From Myxococcales bacterium (GTDB lineage Bacteria; Myxococcota; Polyangia; Nannocystales; Nannocystaceae), in contig JAEUJW010000058.1 of the NCBI GenBank assembly GCA_016793465.1, forward strand, positions 62,001-126,000: a stretch of DNA of 64,000 nucleotides, written 5' to 3'. The position numbers and the translations under genes were made by a program. The notes below the pieces were generated by a model that searched no databases, was not told where the DNA came from, and was given only the letters and a program-made list of their open reading frames with translations. Within the stretch, counting starts at the first letter, position 1, and each line of letters starts with the position of its first letter. Below, piece after piece: positions 40,925-50,352 of the stretch.

Positions 40925-42840
40925 GACGTCTCGGTGAGGGCGAGGGCGATGCGGCGGGTGTGTTCGGCGTCCTCGTCGCGGATCTTCAGGCCGACGGCGA
41001 CGGCGCGGCGCAGCAGGGACTCGGACTCGAGCAGGCGGTGGAGGAGGAGGGCGCGTTCGTCCTCGAGCGCGCGCAGGCGGTCGAGGCCGGCGAGCAGGTC
41101 GGCGCGGCGGGCGGGCGGCTCGCCGCGGGCCTCGCTGGTCGAGAGGGCGCGGACGAGGGTGCCCTCGTCGAGGTCGGCGAGGGCGCGGTCGATGGCGTGG
41201 ACGCGGGTGACGTGCTCGACGACGAGGTCGACGAGCGGGGCCACGGGGGCGGTGAGCGCGTCGATCTCGGCGGCGGCGCCGGGGGCGGCGGCGCGGTGGT
41301 CGACGAGGCGCTGGACCGCGAGGGCGAGGCCGCCGACGAGCTCGTGCAGCTCCTTCGCCATCCGCGGTTCACCTGGCTTTTGGGCCAGGAGGTCGGCGAG
41401 CCGGGCGACCAGCGGGTCGGAGGCCGGCAGGGCGGCCGGGGCGGCGCGCAGGCGCAGCAGCGGCGGCTTGATCTTGGCGGCGGCGGCGGCGAGCCCGGCG
41501 CGGACGGCGAGCCACACGATCGTGGTCACGCCGAGCAGGATGGCGGCGACGAACGCGGGGGCGCCGACGAACGTGACGAAGCCGGTGAGCAGCGCGCCGG
41601 AGCCGAAGGTCCAGGCGGCGGCCTTGCGCTGGCGGCGGCGCAGGGCCGCGGGCGAGTGCTCGTGGACGCGGGCGGCGAAGCCGGCGGCCTTCAGGCGCTT
41701 CTGCAGGGCCTCGGCGGCGGGGCGGGACAGGCCGTCGAACAGCCGCAGGGGGAGCGCGTGGCGGCGCTGCAGCTCCGCCTTTGAGTACATGCGGGCGTCG
41801 CCGATCACCAGGTTGAGCGCGGGGACCTCGGCGTCGCTCAGGGCCTGCAGGCTGTGGTGGAGGCGGCCGAGGAACTCGCTGTCCTCCTTGGCGCTGGCCA
41901 GGTACACGCTGTGGACGCCGTCGTCGCTGCGTTCGAACTGCACGGCGAGGCGGCCGCAGGCCAGGCACAGGCGCTGGCCGAGGCGCATGGTGGCGCCGCA
42001 GGCCTGGCAGGGCGCGCGGGCGTGGAGCTCGTCGACGGCGGCCTCGCCGCGGAGGGCGGCGGCGAGTTCGTCGGCGCTGGCGGGGCGGGCCGCGGGGTCG
42101 CGCTCCAGGCAGCGGGCGACCAGGCGCGCGAGCGCGGGCGGGGCCTCGGGGCGGAGGTCGGTGAGCGGCGGGGGGTCGGCGGCGGCGAACAGGGCCGGGC
42201 CGTCGCCGCGGGGCAGCTCGCCGGTGAGGGCGCGGAACAGCACCACGCCGACGGTGTAGAGGTCGGCGCGGGGGTCGAGGGCGGTGCGTTCGAACTGCTC
42301 GGGCGGGGCGTAGGGCGAGCCCTCGAGCAGCAGGCTGGCGGCGGTGCGGGTCGAGAGCACGTCGACGCGGGCGAGGCCGACGTCGGTGAGCCACAGCCGG
42401 TCCGGCGCGCGCACGACCACGCGCGGGTGGAGGTCGCGGAGCACGCCGCCGCGGCGGTGGACCTCGGCGACGGCGGCGCACAGCTCGACGGCGAGGGCCA
42501 CGGCCTCGTCGAGCGGCGCGGGGGCGCGGCGGGCCAGCCAGGCCTCGAGGGTCTCGCCGGGCGGGTCGTGGCGCAGGCGCCAGGGCGGGGTCGTGACGTC
42601 CTCGGGGCCCGGGCCGGCGGCGAGCACGGGGGCGACGCTGGGGGCGCCGAGGGCCTGCACGCGGGCGACGTCGCGGGTGTAGCGGCGGCGCAGGACCTCG
42701 TCGCGCGCGAGCTCGGGGGCGAGGCTGGCGAGCACCGCGGCGGCGCCGTCGGCGAGGCGGACGCGCCAGCGCAGCTCGGAGCCCCAGCGCTCGGGGCCGG
42801 ACAGGACGGTCGCGCCGGGCGGGAGGCCGGGGAGCGTCAT
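40921..42840 (-). CDS. Membrane pseudokinase with zinc ribbon
   Basis: 639 residues. The kinase fold is recognisable, but key residues are gone. The beta-3 Lys region reads AAAVLASL, the catalytic loop is LRDLHPRVVV (Asp kept; HRD His, Lys and Asn lost) and DFG is DVG. After the fold come a CQACG...CLACG zinc ribbon, a CLxxGF-type domain (LFDGLSRPAAEALQKRLKAAGF), two TM helices (GSGALLTGFVTFVGAPAFVA; ILLGVTTIVWLAVRAG) and a helical coiled-coil tail. The domain order matches the active kinase encoded just upstream. ATG 42840 is preceded by a palindrome enclosing GGAGG. Confidence 0.85.
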   Translation of the reverse strand: MTLPGLPPGATVLSGPERWGSELRWRVRLADGAAAVLASLAPELARDEVLRRRYTRDVARVQALGAPSVAPVLAAGPGPEDVTTPPWRLRHDPPGETLEAWLARRAPAPLDEAVALAVELCAAVAEVHRRGGVLRDLHPRVVVRAPDRLWLTDVGLARVDVLSTRTAASLLLEGSPYAPPEQFERTALDPRADLYTVGVVLFRALTGELPRGDGPALFAAADPPPLTDLRPEAPPALARLVARCLERDPAARPASADELAAALRGEAAVDELHARAPCQACGATMRLGQRLCLACGRLAVQFERSDDGVHSVYLASAKEDSEFLGRLHHSLQALSDAEVPALNLVIGDARMYSKAELQRRHALPLRLFDGLSRPAAEALQKRLKAAGFAARVHEHSPAALRRRQRKAAAWTFGSGALLTGFVTFVGAPAFVAAILLGVTTIVWLAVRAGLAAAAAKIKPPLLRLRAAPAALPASDPLVARLADLLAQKPGEPRMAKELHELVGGLALAVQRLVDHRAAAPGAAAEIDALTAPVAPLVDLVVEHVTRVHAIDRALADLDEGTLVRALSTSEARGEPPARRADLLAGLDRLRALEDERALLLHRLLESESLLRRAVAVGLKIRDEDAEHTRRIALALTETS

Positions 42841-42842
42841 CG

Positions 42843-42860
42843 CCTGGCCCTCCGGACAGG
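42843..42860 (-). promoter_or_regulatory. Palindrome enclosing the Shine-Dalgarno of the pseudokinase gene
   Basis: On the coding strand CCTGTCC-GGAG-GGCCAGG ends 2 bp before ATG 42840, with GGAGGG at its centre. One arm position differs from perfect symmetry. The arrangement repeats that at 28267-28282, so two unrelated genes share a TGTCC palindrome over the ribosome-binding site. Confidence 0.55.
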
Positions 42861-42867
42861 GCGCGAA

Positions 42868-42895
42868 GGACAGGTCGTGAGGGACAGGTCGTGAG
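42868..42895. repeat. Perfect tandem 14-bp direct repeat between kinase and pseudokinase
   Basis: GGACAGGTCGTGAG at 42868-42881 is repeated exactly at 42882-42895. With the GGACAGG at 42854-42860 this gives three half-sites in one orientation at 14-bp spacing, in the 68-bp gap between the two kinase genes. Confidence 0.85.
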
Positions 42896-42908
42896 CGGGC
42901 ATAAAATA

Positions 42909-44714
42909 TCAAACCTCGTCCTGGACCTGCTCGAGGGCCTCGACCTGGGCGCGGAGGTCGTCGAGGTCGGCGGCGGTGCCGGGCCTGGCGGCGGCGCCGA
43001 CGGTGCGGGCGTGGAAGGCGTCGAGGGCGGCGGTGAGGGCGAGCAGGCGGGCGGCCCAGGTGTCGCGGGCGTGGAGGAGGGCGCGGGCCTCGGCGTCGGC
43101 GCGCTGGATGTCGCGGGCGGCGAGCTCGCGGTCGAGGGCGTCGAGCTTGGCGGCGGCGGTGGTGGCGACGGTGATGGCGTGGGCGAGCTCGTGCTCGGCG
43201 GACGGGCCGAGGGCGGGGGCGAGGGCGAGGCTGCGGCGGACCACGGCGCGCAGGCCGTGGCGGTGGCGCGCAGTCTCGAGGGTGGGCACGACCTGCTCGA
43301 CGGCCGCGAGCGCGCGGGCGACGGCGGGCGGCAGCTGGCCGCGAGGGCGCTTCGCGCGGGCGGTGACCTGGCCGATCGAGGTGAGCACGGCGACGGCGCC
43401 GGCGCCGACGAGCATCATGGGCAGGAGCACGAGCGCGGTCCACTCGCGGAAGATCGAGGCGCCCGTCATGAGCATGATGAGGATCGTTCGCGTGGTGATC
43501 GCGCCGGCCTTGCTGCGCATGCGCCTCGACCTCAGGGCCGAGCCGGGCACGAGCTCGGCCTCGAGGCCGATGCGCTCGAGGGCCACGGCGACGGCGCGGG
43601 CGCTGGCCTCGGACACGCGGCGCAGCAGGGTGAACGGCACGCGCGGGATGTGCCTGGCCAGGCGCCCGGGCTCGACGCCGAGGCCGGGGTTGCCGGCGAT
43701 CCAGCGGCTGAGGCGCTCGCGCAGGCCGGTGTCGAGCTTGTCGCCGGGCGCGCCCGGACCGGCGACCAGCACCGTCCACGCGCCGGGCTCGACGCGGGTG
43801 GCCGCGAGGCCGCAGTGCATGCACACGCCGACCTCGACCACGAGCGGCTGGCCGCAGGCGGCGCACGCGGGGCCGCCGACGGCCGCCGGCAGGGCGAGCG
43901 CGCCGACGCTGCCGGCGGCGATCTGCTCGAGCAGGACGGCGACCTGCGCGGCGGCCTGCGGGCGCTCGCCCGGGGCCTTGGCCAGCAGGCTGTGGACCAG
44001 CGCGCGCAGGGCCGGCGAGAGGCTGTCCGGGAGGCCGGGTATGTCGGCCTTGCGGTGGGCCTCGAGCACGCCGAACGCGGTGGCGCCGCGGAACGGCGGG
44101 CCGCCGCTGGCCATCTCGAACAGGATGCAGCCGAGGGCGTAGAGGTCGCTGCGGACGTCGACGGCGAGCGGGTCGAGCGACTCGGGGGCCATGTAGTCGG
44201 GCGTGCCGAGCACGGCGAGGGCGCCGAGGTCGACGCCGGCGAGCGAGGTGGCGCGGGCCATGCCGAAGTCGGCGATCTTCGGGGCGTCGCCCGGGGCCAT
44301 GAGGATGTTGGCGGGCTTCAGGTCGCGGTGCACGACCCCGGCCGCGTGCGCGCGGGCCAGGCCGCGGGCGATGCCGGCGCCGATCGCGGCCAGCCGCGAC
44401 TCGGCGAGCGGGGCCTCGCGGGCGATCAGCGTGGCGAGCGTCGGGCCCTCGACGAGCTCGAGCAGCAGCACCCGGCGGCCCTCGACGTCGGCGAGGCCGT
44501 ACACGCCGACGATGTTGGGGTCGTCGACGCCGCGCAGCAGCTCGGCCTCCTGGGCGAAGCGCTGCACGGCGGCGGCGTCCTGGTCGTGGCTGTCGTGCAG
44601 CAGCTTGCCGGCGTAGCTGCGGCCGTCGGGCGCGTGCACGCGGACGACCGTGGCGACGGCGCCGCTGCCGAGCAGCTCACCGAGGCGCAGGCCGTCGAGC
44701 GGGGGCGGGGTCAC
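42909..44714 (-). CDS. Membrane Ser/Thr protein kinase with zinc ribbon
   Basis: 601 residues from GTG 44714. Intact kinase motifs: glycine loop LLGSGAVATVVRV, Lys37 in YAGKLL, VVHRDLKPANIL, KIADFGMAR and PDYMAPESL. After ~residue 290 come a zinc ribbon (CAACG...CMHCG), a domain with FTLLRRVSEASARAVAVALERIGL, two TM helices (ITTRTILIMLMTGASIF; ALVLLPMMLVGAGAVAVL) and a long helical tail. This is the same order as in the downstream pseudokinase. First gene of the operon that ends with the membrane sigma factor; likely its signal-input kinase. Confidence 0.9.
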   Translation of the reverse strand: MTPPPLDGLRLGELLGSGAVATVVRVHAPDGRSYAGKLLHDSHDQDAAAVQRFAQEAELLRGVDDPNIVGVYGLADVEGRRVLLLELVEGPTLATLIAREAPLAESRLAAIGAGIARGLARAHAAGVVHRDLKPANILMAPGDAPKIADFGMARATSLAGVDLGALAVLGTPDYMAPESLDPLAVDVRSDLYALGCILFEMASGGPPFRGATAFGVLEAHRKADIPGLPDSLSPALRALVHSLLAKAPGERPQAAAQVAVLLEQIAAGSVGALALPAAVGGPACAACGQPLVVEVGVCMHCGLAATRVEPGAWTVLVAGPGAPGDKLDTGLRERLSRWIAGNPGLGVEPGRLARHIPRVPFTLLRRVSEASARAVAVALERIGLEAELVPGSALRSRRMRSKAGAITTRTILIMLMTGASIFREWTALVLLPMMLVGAGAVAVLTSIGQVTARAKRPRGQLPPAVARALAAVEQVVPTLETARHRHGLRAVVRRSLALAPALGPSAEHELAHAITVATTAAAKLDALDRELAARDIQRADAEARALLHARDTWAARLLALTAALDAFHARTVGAAARPGTAADLDDLRAQVEALEQVQDEV

Positions 44715-44827
44715 GGTCAGGGAGGATAACGCAGCGCGCCCGCGAACGCGCGGCGGGTCGGCGCGCGACTTCGGCGCGCCGACGCCGGAAAGCGGCGCGC
44801 CGCGGCGGCTCGTGGTATGCGCGGGGG

Positions 44828-45868
44828 ATGCGTCCTGAACCTCGCTTGCTCGTCGCGTGCCTGCTGGTCCCGTTCGTCGCCGCCTGCCCCGGAGCGCCCG
44901 TCGAGGGCGGGGAGGGCAGCAGCAGCGGCGGGGCGGAGTCGTCGACCACGGAGGACGCGCCGACCGGCGGGATGACGGGGATCATGACGACCGACAACAC
45001 CACGGGCACGACCGCGCCGGAGACCACGGACGCGTCGTCGTCGTCGACGGAGCCGGACCCGACGACCGAGACGAGCGAGAGCACCGGCGACGCGCCGGGG
45101 GTGGTGGTCGAGGGCCTGATGCAGCCGGAGTCGATCGTCGTCGACGTCGTCGACGGGGTCTATCTCATCAGCAACATCAACGGCGTGGACCCGGGCGCCG
45201 ACGACGGCAACGGCTTCATCAGCCGCGTCGGCCCCGACGGGACCATGCTCGACCTGATGTGGATCGCCGGCGGGGGCGACGTCAACCTGAGCGCGCCGAA
45301 GGGCATGGCGATCCACGAGGACACGCTGTACGTGGCCGACATCGACCGCGTGCACCGCTTCGACCGCGTCAGCGGCGCGCACCTGGGCGCGGTAGCGATC
45401 GACGGGGCGATGTTCCTCAACGACGTGGTGGCCGACCCGTTCGGCATCGTCTACGTCAGCGACACGGCGACCAACAAGATCCACCGCATCGACGGCGACA
45501 CCGCGGTCGAGTTCCTGGCGTCGTCCGACATCAACGGCACCAACGGGCTGCTTTACAAGAACATGACGCTGTACGCGGTCGGCTACAACGCCGGCGAGAT
45601 GTTCGAGATCCCCGTCGAGGCCGGGGTGGCGAGCCCTATCCACACGTTCGCGGCGGGCGGGCTCGACGGCATCGCCGAGGTGGCGGACGGGTTCCTGGTG
45701 TCGTCGTGGGACGCGCAGGCGGTGTACAAGCTGTCGGCCGACTTCTCGGCGTCGGAGCCGCTGGTCGAGGGCGTGCAGTCGCCGGCCGACATCGCGGTCG
45801 ACCCGGCCACCAATCAGCTGCTGATCCCTCAGCTCGAGCTCGGCCGCGCGCTGTTCGTCGCGCTGTAG
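44828..45868 (+). CDS. SMP-30/NHL-type beta-propeller lipoprotein
   Basis: 346 residues; the lipobox FVAAC puts Cys20 first, then a Ser/Thr/Gly/Asp linker to ~residue 90. Propeller repeats follow: GLMQPESIVVDVVDGVYLIS, APKGMAIHEDTLYVADIDRVHRF, FLNDVVADPFGIVYVSDTAT and SPADIAVDPATNQLLIP. The pattern is that of SMP-30/gluconolactonase or NHL proteins, but the metal-binding set cannot be confirmed by eye. Cell-surface binding or lactonase activity are both possible. Divergent from the kinase operon across ~110 bp. Confidence 0.82.
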   Translation: MRPEPRLLVACLLVPFVAACPGAPVEGGEGSSSGGAESSTTEDAPTGGMTGIMTTDNTTGTTAPETTDASSSSTEPDPTTETSESTGDAPGVVVEGLMQPESIVVDVVDGVYLISNINGVDPGADDGNGFISRVGPDGTMLDLMWIAGGGDVNLSAPKGMAIHEDTLYVADIDRVHRFDRVSGAHLGAVAIDGAMFLNDVVADPFGIVYVSDTATNKIHRIDGDTAVEFLASSDINGTNGLLYKNMTLYAVGYNAGEMFEIPVEAGVASPIHTFAAGGLDGIAEVADGFLVSSWDAQAVYKLSADFSASEPLVEGVQSPADIAVDPATNQLLIPQLELGRALFVAL

Positions 45869-45871
45869 GGC

Positions 45872-47839
45872 TCAGTGGCGGTACTCGGGGTGGATCGGCG
45901 CGAGCACGTGCGCCGTCCAGTGTTTGATCAATTTGACCAGGCGGGCGCGCTCGGCCTCGGGCAGGCTGTAGGCGACGTTGCGGGTCTCGGCCGGGTCGGC
46001 GGCGAGGTCGTAGATCGCGGTGTGGCCGGTGGGCACGGTGAGGATCACCTTGTACGGCCAGGCGATCATGCCCTTCTGCGGGTCGTCGAGCGCGCGGTGC
46101 TTCTCGAAGAACACCGGCGGGTGGACCGGGTCCTCGCCGCGCAGCCAGGGGGCGAGCGACATGCCGCGCAGGGCGGGGTCGTGCGGGAGGCCGACGAGCT
46201 CGAGCATCGTCGGCACGAAGTCGACGAGCGAGACCGGGGTGCCGACCCGACGCGGCGCGATGCCCGGCCCGGAGATGATCAGTGGGACGTGGATCAGCTC
46301 GTCGTAGAGCGTGCGCGAGTGGTTGAGGGTGCCGTGGTCGACCTCGGGGTCGAGGGCCTCGCCGTGGTCCGAGGTGAAGACGATAATTAAATCGTCGGTG
46401 AGGCCGCGCTCGGCGAGGCCGTCGAACAGGCGGCCGATGTGGTGGTCGGTGAACAGGATCTCGTGGTCGTAGAGGTCGCGGTAGTTCTGCGAGAACAATT
46501 TAAAGCCGTCGTGGCGCATGTACTGCGAGTGGGGGTCGCCGTAGTAGGCCCACAGGAGGAACGGCTGGTGATCTTTCAATTGCGCCCTGTCGACCCAGGC
46601 GAGCGCTTCGTCGGTGATGTAGTCGCTCGAGGTCATGCGCAGGGGCGGGCCGCGGTCGTCGAGGGACTTGTCGGAGTAGTGGTCGAAGCCCTGGTCGAGG
46701 CGGTAGAACGGGCGCAGGTAGCGGATCGAGTGGAAGGCGCCGCTGGTGTAGCCGAGCGGGTCGAGGCGCTCGGCGAGCAGGGTCTCGCCCTCGCCGATGC
46801 GCGGCCACTCGTACTTGTCGCGGTCGATCTCGGTGAAGTACTTGCCGATCATCAGCGGGGGCACGCTGAAGCGGGTGGACGGGCCGGTCGAGCGGGCCTG
46901 CTCGAACACGACGGCCGTCCTGGCCCAGGCGTCGAGGCGGGGCGAGGTGTCGCGGCCGTAGCCGTAGGTGCCGAGGTGGTCGGCGCGCAGGGTGTCGACG
47001 ACGATGAGGAGGATGTTCGGCGGCCTGGCGCGCGCGGGCTGCGGGGCTGAAGGAGGGCTCGGCGGCGGCGGGGCGAGCTCGGCCTCGATTGCGGCGATCT
47101 CGGCGCCGGAGCGGTCGGCGCCGTCGCAGTCCTCGTCGACGCCGTTGTCGGCGATGTCGTCGGCGAGCGGGTGCACGCCGGCGTCGGCGTCGTCGCAGTC
47201 GCAGCTCGGGCCGCACAGCAGGCGCGGGTGGCCGTCGCCGTCGGCGTCGAGGCGCTGCGCGAGCAGGTTGGCGAGGCGGCGGGTGACGACGCTGCTCTCG
47301 TCGAGCGCGGCGAGGGCCTCGCCGCGGGCCTGCGGGGTCGCGCCGGTGAACGCGGCGATCGCCGCGACGCCGACGAGCACGGTGGTGACGACGGCGAGGG
47401 CCGCGGCCCGGCGCGCGCGCGCGAGGGCGGCGAGGGCCGCGAGGTAGACGGCGCCGGCGAGCGCGAGGCTGCCGGGCAGCCAGGGGTCGACGCCGTGCCA
47501 GTCGACCTCGCCGAGGTCGAAGCGCAGCAGCGCGACGAGGGTCATGAGCGCGGCGGCGGCGGCGACGAGCGCCACGAGCTGGCGGCGGGTGGGTCGGCGG
47601 CGGCGGACCAGGCGGGCGCCGGCGGCGAGCGCGAGGGCGAGGGGGACCGCCGCGAGCACGCAGAGGGCGAGCGCGAGGGCGGCGGCGGTGCGCGGGACGT
47701 CGCCCTCGAGCGGGGGCTGGCGAGACAGCGCGACCGCGACGTCGGCGAGCGCGAGGGCGGCCGCGGCGGCGAGCACGGCCCCGGCTTGCACCCCCGAGCG
47801 GGTCCATCGCGGTGTGTCGGCGGTCAGGCGGGGGACCAT
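45872..47839 (-). CDS. Membrane sulfatase/phosphotransferase-type hydrolase with MopE-like insert
   Basis: 655 residues from ATG 47839. Five or so N-terminal TM helices (~15-190) are followed by a calcium-type motif ([20 protein letters not shown], then [16 protein letters not shown], ~240-285). A PF00884 sulfatase domain follows: [19 protein letters not shown] with the metal Asp, [13 protein letters not shown] in the nucleophile region, [21 protein letters not shown] and [14 protein letters not shown]. The nucleophile region lacks the Cys-x-Pro-x-Arg needed for formylglycine, and Thr or Ser stands there as in phosphoglycerol or phosphoethanolamine transferases. Probably acts on an envelope polymer outside the membrane. 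Confidence 0.85.
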   Translation of the reverse strand: MVPRLTADTPRWTRSGVQAGAVLAAAAALALADVAVALSRQPPLEGDVPRTAAALALALCVLAAVPLALALAAGARLVRRRRPTRRQLVALVAAAAALMTLVALLRFDLGEVDWHGVDPWLPGSLALAGAVYLAALAALARARRAAALAVVTTVLVGVAAIAAFTGATPQARGEALAALDESSVVTRRLANLLAQRLDADGDGHPRLLCGPSCDCDDADAGVHPLADDIADNGVDEDCDGADRSGAEIAAIEAELAPPPPSPPSAPQPARARPPNILLIVVDTLRADHLGTYGYGRDTSPRLDAWARTAVVFEQARSTGPSTRFSVPPLMIGKYFTEIDRDKYEWPRIGEGETLLAERLDPLGYTSGAFHSIRYLRPFYRLDQGFDHYSDKSLDDRGPPLRMTSSDYITDEALAWVDRAQLKDHQPFLLWAYYGDPHSQYMRHDGFKLFSQNYRDLYDHEILFTDHHIGRLFDGLAERGLTDDLIIVFTSDHGEALDPEVDHGTLNHSRTLYDELIHVPLIISGPGIAPRRVGTPVSLVDFVPTMLELVGLPHDPALRGMSLAPWLRGEDPVHPPVFFEKHRALDDPQKGMIAWPYKVILTVPTGHTAIYDLAADPAETRNVAYSLPEAERARLVKLIKHWTAHVLAPIHPEYRH

Positions 47840-47957
47840 AACGCCGTCACGCGGGCGCGGGCAAGCGCGGCGATGGCGGAGCGGCGGCGATGCGCCGCGT
47901 GCGTGGCGTCGCGGCGGTCGGACGGGAGAGGGGCCGTGGTATCGTCGCGGCCGTCCC

Positions 47958-49490
47958 ATGGAGTCCGGCGACAAGAAACGCTACGTGTACAACAAGATGG
48001 CCGGCGCGCTGCAGGAGGCGGCGCCGCCGATGGCCGCGCGGCAGCGGGTGAGCGCGGCCAATTCGCTGACGAGCGTCGGCTACGCGCAGTCGCACCCGCC
48101 GCCGCTGCAACAGCAGGAGATGCCGCAGATGCTGGGCGACGACGGCGCCGCGGCGATGAACCAGATGCACGTGCAGCACCGGCCGGAGCTGCGCATGCGG
48201 CCGGGGGCGCGGCAGGAGCGGCACGGCGACGACGGACGAGACACCACGCGGACGACGAGGAGACCTGGGATGTTCTGGTACACGATCGAGGAGGGCGAGC
48301 ACGTCCTGATGATCCGCAAGAGCGGGACGATGGAGGAGCTCGTCGGGCCGATGCGGGTGTCGACCTGGGGGCGGAGCTTCCGCAAGATGGAGCACTACGT
48401 GGCCCACCCGGGCGAGTTCCTGGTGGTGCGCTACCGCGACGGCAAGCAGGAGCACGTGGTCGGGCCGGCGCACGTGTGGCTCGACCCGCGCAAGCACCTG
48501 TCGGCGACCCGCGAGGAGGGGCTGCAGCTGGCCGACCGCGAGGCGGTGGTGATCTACGAGCGCACCGCCACGGGCGAGGTCAAGCGGCGCATCATGCAGG
48601 GGCCGGCGGTGTTCGTGGCCCAGCCGGGCGAGTGGCTGCACACGTTCTCGTGGCACGGGTCGACCGGCGGCTCGGGCTATCGCAAGGTGCCGAACGCGCT
48701 GGTGTTCCAGAAGCTGTGGCAGATGCCGGACCAGATGTACCACGACGTCGAGGACGTGCGCACGGCCGACGACGCGGTGATCACCGTGCGGCTGATGATC
48801 TTCTTCGAGCTGGTCGACATCGAGACCATGCTGGTGACCTCGCACGACCCGATCGGGGACTTCGTCAACGCGGCGACCAGCGACGTGGTCGACTTCCTGG
48901 GGCGGCACGACCTGGCGTCGTTCAAGCTGCACACCGAGCAGCTCAACGACATCAACACGTACAAGCAGCTGACGGCGCGGGCCTCGCAGTGCGGGTACAG
49001 GATCAATAAAGTGGTGTATCGCGGGTTCGACGCGCCGGCGTCGCTGCAGCAGCTGCTCGACCAGGCCATCGAGTCGCGCACGCGCCTGCAGCTCGAGCGG
49101 GCGACGCAGCAGCAGGCGCAGGAGCTCGAGGATTTTAAGCTGGAGCGGCAGCTGGCGCGGGCGGACCGCACGCGCAGCGACGCGGCGTCGGAGCAGGCGC
49201 ACGCGTTGACGCTGCAGAAGGCCCGCGAGGCGGCGGCGCTCGAGGCCGAGGCGGCGCGGGCGGAGGCCCAGCGGGCCCAGCGGCGCCTCGACCACGAGCG
49301 CTCGCTGGCCGACGAGCGCCTGCGACACGACGAGGAGGCGCGGCACCTCGGGTCGCTGCATCAGCTCGGGGTCGACCTGACGACGTTCCTCGCCAAGCAG
49401 CCGGCCGACCAGGTGATCGAGCTGCGGGGCGACGGGAAGGGGGCGCAGATCCACGTGGAGGCGCCGCAGCGGCGCTCGCCGCGGCCGTGA
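47958..49490 (+). CDS. SPFH/vault-like repeat protein with long coiled-coil
   Basis: 510 residues. The first ~100 are disordered and Gln/Arg-rich. From ~103 come repeats of the type PGEFLVVRYRDGKQEHVVGP and QPGEWLHTFSWHGS, each a GE-x-hh...GPA/h-Vh unit, then an SPFH (band 7) domain (~255-375: AVITVRLMIFFELVDIETML, FKLHTEQLNDINTYKQL, YRINKVVYRGFDAP). A Gln/Glu/Arg/Ala-rich helix of ~90 residues follows. Repeats, SPFH shoulder and cap helix in that order recall the eukaryotic major vault protein, but fewer repeats are present. There is no TM helix, unlike flotillins. Divergent from the sulfatase across ~118 bp. Confidence 0.75.
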   Translation: MESGDKKRYVYNKMAGALQEAAPPMAARQRVSAANSLTSVGYAQSHPPPLQQQEMPQMLGDDGAAAMNQMHVQHRPELRMRPGARQERHGDDGRDTTRTTRRPGMFWYTIEEGEHVLMIRKSGTMEELVGPMRVSTWGRSFRKMEHYVAHPGEFLVVRYRDGKQEHVVGPAHVWLDPRKHLSATREEGLQLADREAVVIYERTATGEVKRRIMQGPAVFVAQPGEWLHTFSWHGSTGGSGYRKVPNALVFQKLWQMPDQMYHDVEDVRTADDAVITVRLMIFFELVDIETMLVTSHDPIGDFVNAATSDVVDFLGRHDLASFKLHTEQLNDINTYKQLTARASQCGYRINKVVYRGFDAPASLQQLLDQAIESRTRLQLERATQQQAQELEDFKLERQLARADRTRSDAASEQAHALTLQKAREAAALEAEAARAEAQRAQRRLDHERSLADERLRHDEEARHLGSLHQLGVDLTTFLAKQPADQVIELRGDGKGAQIHVEAPQRRSPRP

Positions 49491-49802
49491 CGGTCGGCGG
49501 GGGATCTGCCGCGGGCGGCGGCGGGTCCGACGGCAGCGAGACGCAGAGCCGCCTCGAACCGGTCGCGCCGGACTCGCCGGCCGCGGTCGTGGGCGCGCCG
49601 TCGGACCGCCGCTGACCCGACCCTTCCGGCGTGAAGCGGGCCACAGACCAGGCACGCTTCGCCGGCATTCCGCCGATTCGCCGGCGAACGACGGGCGGCG
49701 GGCCTGGAGTGCGTGGGTTTGCGCATTCGCGCGCAGACTTCGCTGTTTGTCCCGGGTCCCGGGGCGACTCGAGTGGCGCTATAGTCGGGCCGAGAAAGCG
49801 TC
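49491..49802. other. Intergenic gap with inverted repeat
   Basis: 312 bp with no convincing ORF on either strand. It holds TTCGCCGGC (49658-49666) paired with GCCGGCGAA (49680-49688), a 9-bp-arm hairpin, and the right half forms a perfect 12-bp palindrome TTCGCCGGCGAA. A slightly AT-richer stretch at ~49720-49800 is the likely promoter of the next gene. Confidence 0.45.
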
Positions 49803-50348
49803 ATGGCAGTTCAACGCAACATCGTTCGTGCGGTGGGCCTCGGCCTGGTCGTGTTGCTTTCAGGTGCGCCGCGAGCCGCGGAGGCCGACGCCGAAGGGCC
49901 GGCGAAGATCTCGACGCGCGTCACGGCCAAGGGCGAGGTGATCGCCGAGGTCAAGGTGAACAGCAAGGTGCAGGCCGTGCGCGACGTGCTCGACAGCGCC
50001 GAGCGCTCGCACAAGCTGGCGCCGACCACGGTGTCGAGCCAGGCGACGCGCGACGGGGCGTGCGAGAAGGTCAAGCTGCAGGTCCGCGGGCTCATCGCGC
50101 CGTTCCAGATCGAGACGCGGCGCTGCCCGACGGCCAAGGGTTACCTCGAGACGCTGGTCAGCTCGCCCGACTTCAGCGAGTACCGCAACGAGTGGGAGCT
50201 GAAGGACCTCGGCGCCGAGGGCACGCTGGTGACCTTCAAGACGCGCACGAAGCCGAACGTGCAGGTGCCGGAGTCGCTGATCCAGATGGAGACCAAGCGC
50301 GTGCTGACCCGGCTGATGAAGAACCTGATGGGCGCGCTCGGCGAGTAG
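49803..50348 (+). CDS. Exported START/SRPBCC-like protein
   Basis: 181 residues. Signal peptide (VGLGLVVLLSGAPRAAEA). The mature part has strand-helix-strand order (ISTRVTAKGEVIAEVKVNSK, VQAVRDVLDSAERSHKL, TLVTFKTRTKPNVQVPESL) ending in an amphipathic helix that contains METKRVLTRLMKNLMG. This is the polyketide cyclase/START helix-grip pattern. Probably binds a lipid or other hydrophobic ligand in the periplasm. Heads a run of four plus-strand envelope genes. Confidence 0.75.
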   Translation: MAVQRNIVRAVGLGLVVLLSGAPRAAEADAEGPAKISTRVTAKGEVIAEVKVNSKVQAVRDVLDSAERSHKLAPTTVSSQATRDGACEKVKLQVRGLIAPFQIETRRCPTAKGYLETLVSSPDFSEYRNEWELKDLGAEGTLVTFKTRTKPNVQVPESLIQMETKRVLTRLMKNLMGALGE

Positions 50349-50352
50349 AGCC

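Noticed and set aside
49135..49668. Minus-strand ORF covering the gap after the vault-like gene
   Set aside because: The Pro/Ala/Ser-rich product overlaps the well-supported coiled-coil end of the plus-strand gene.
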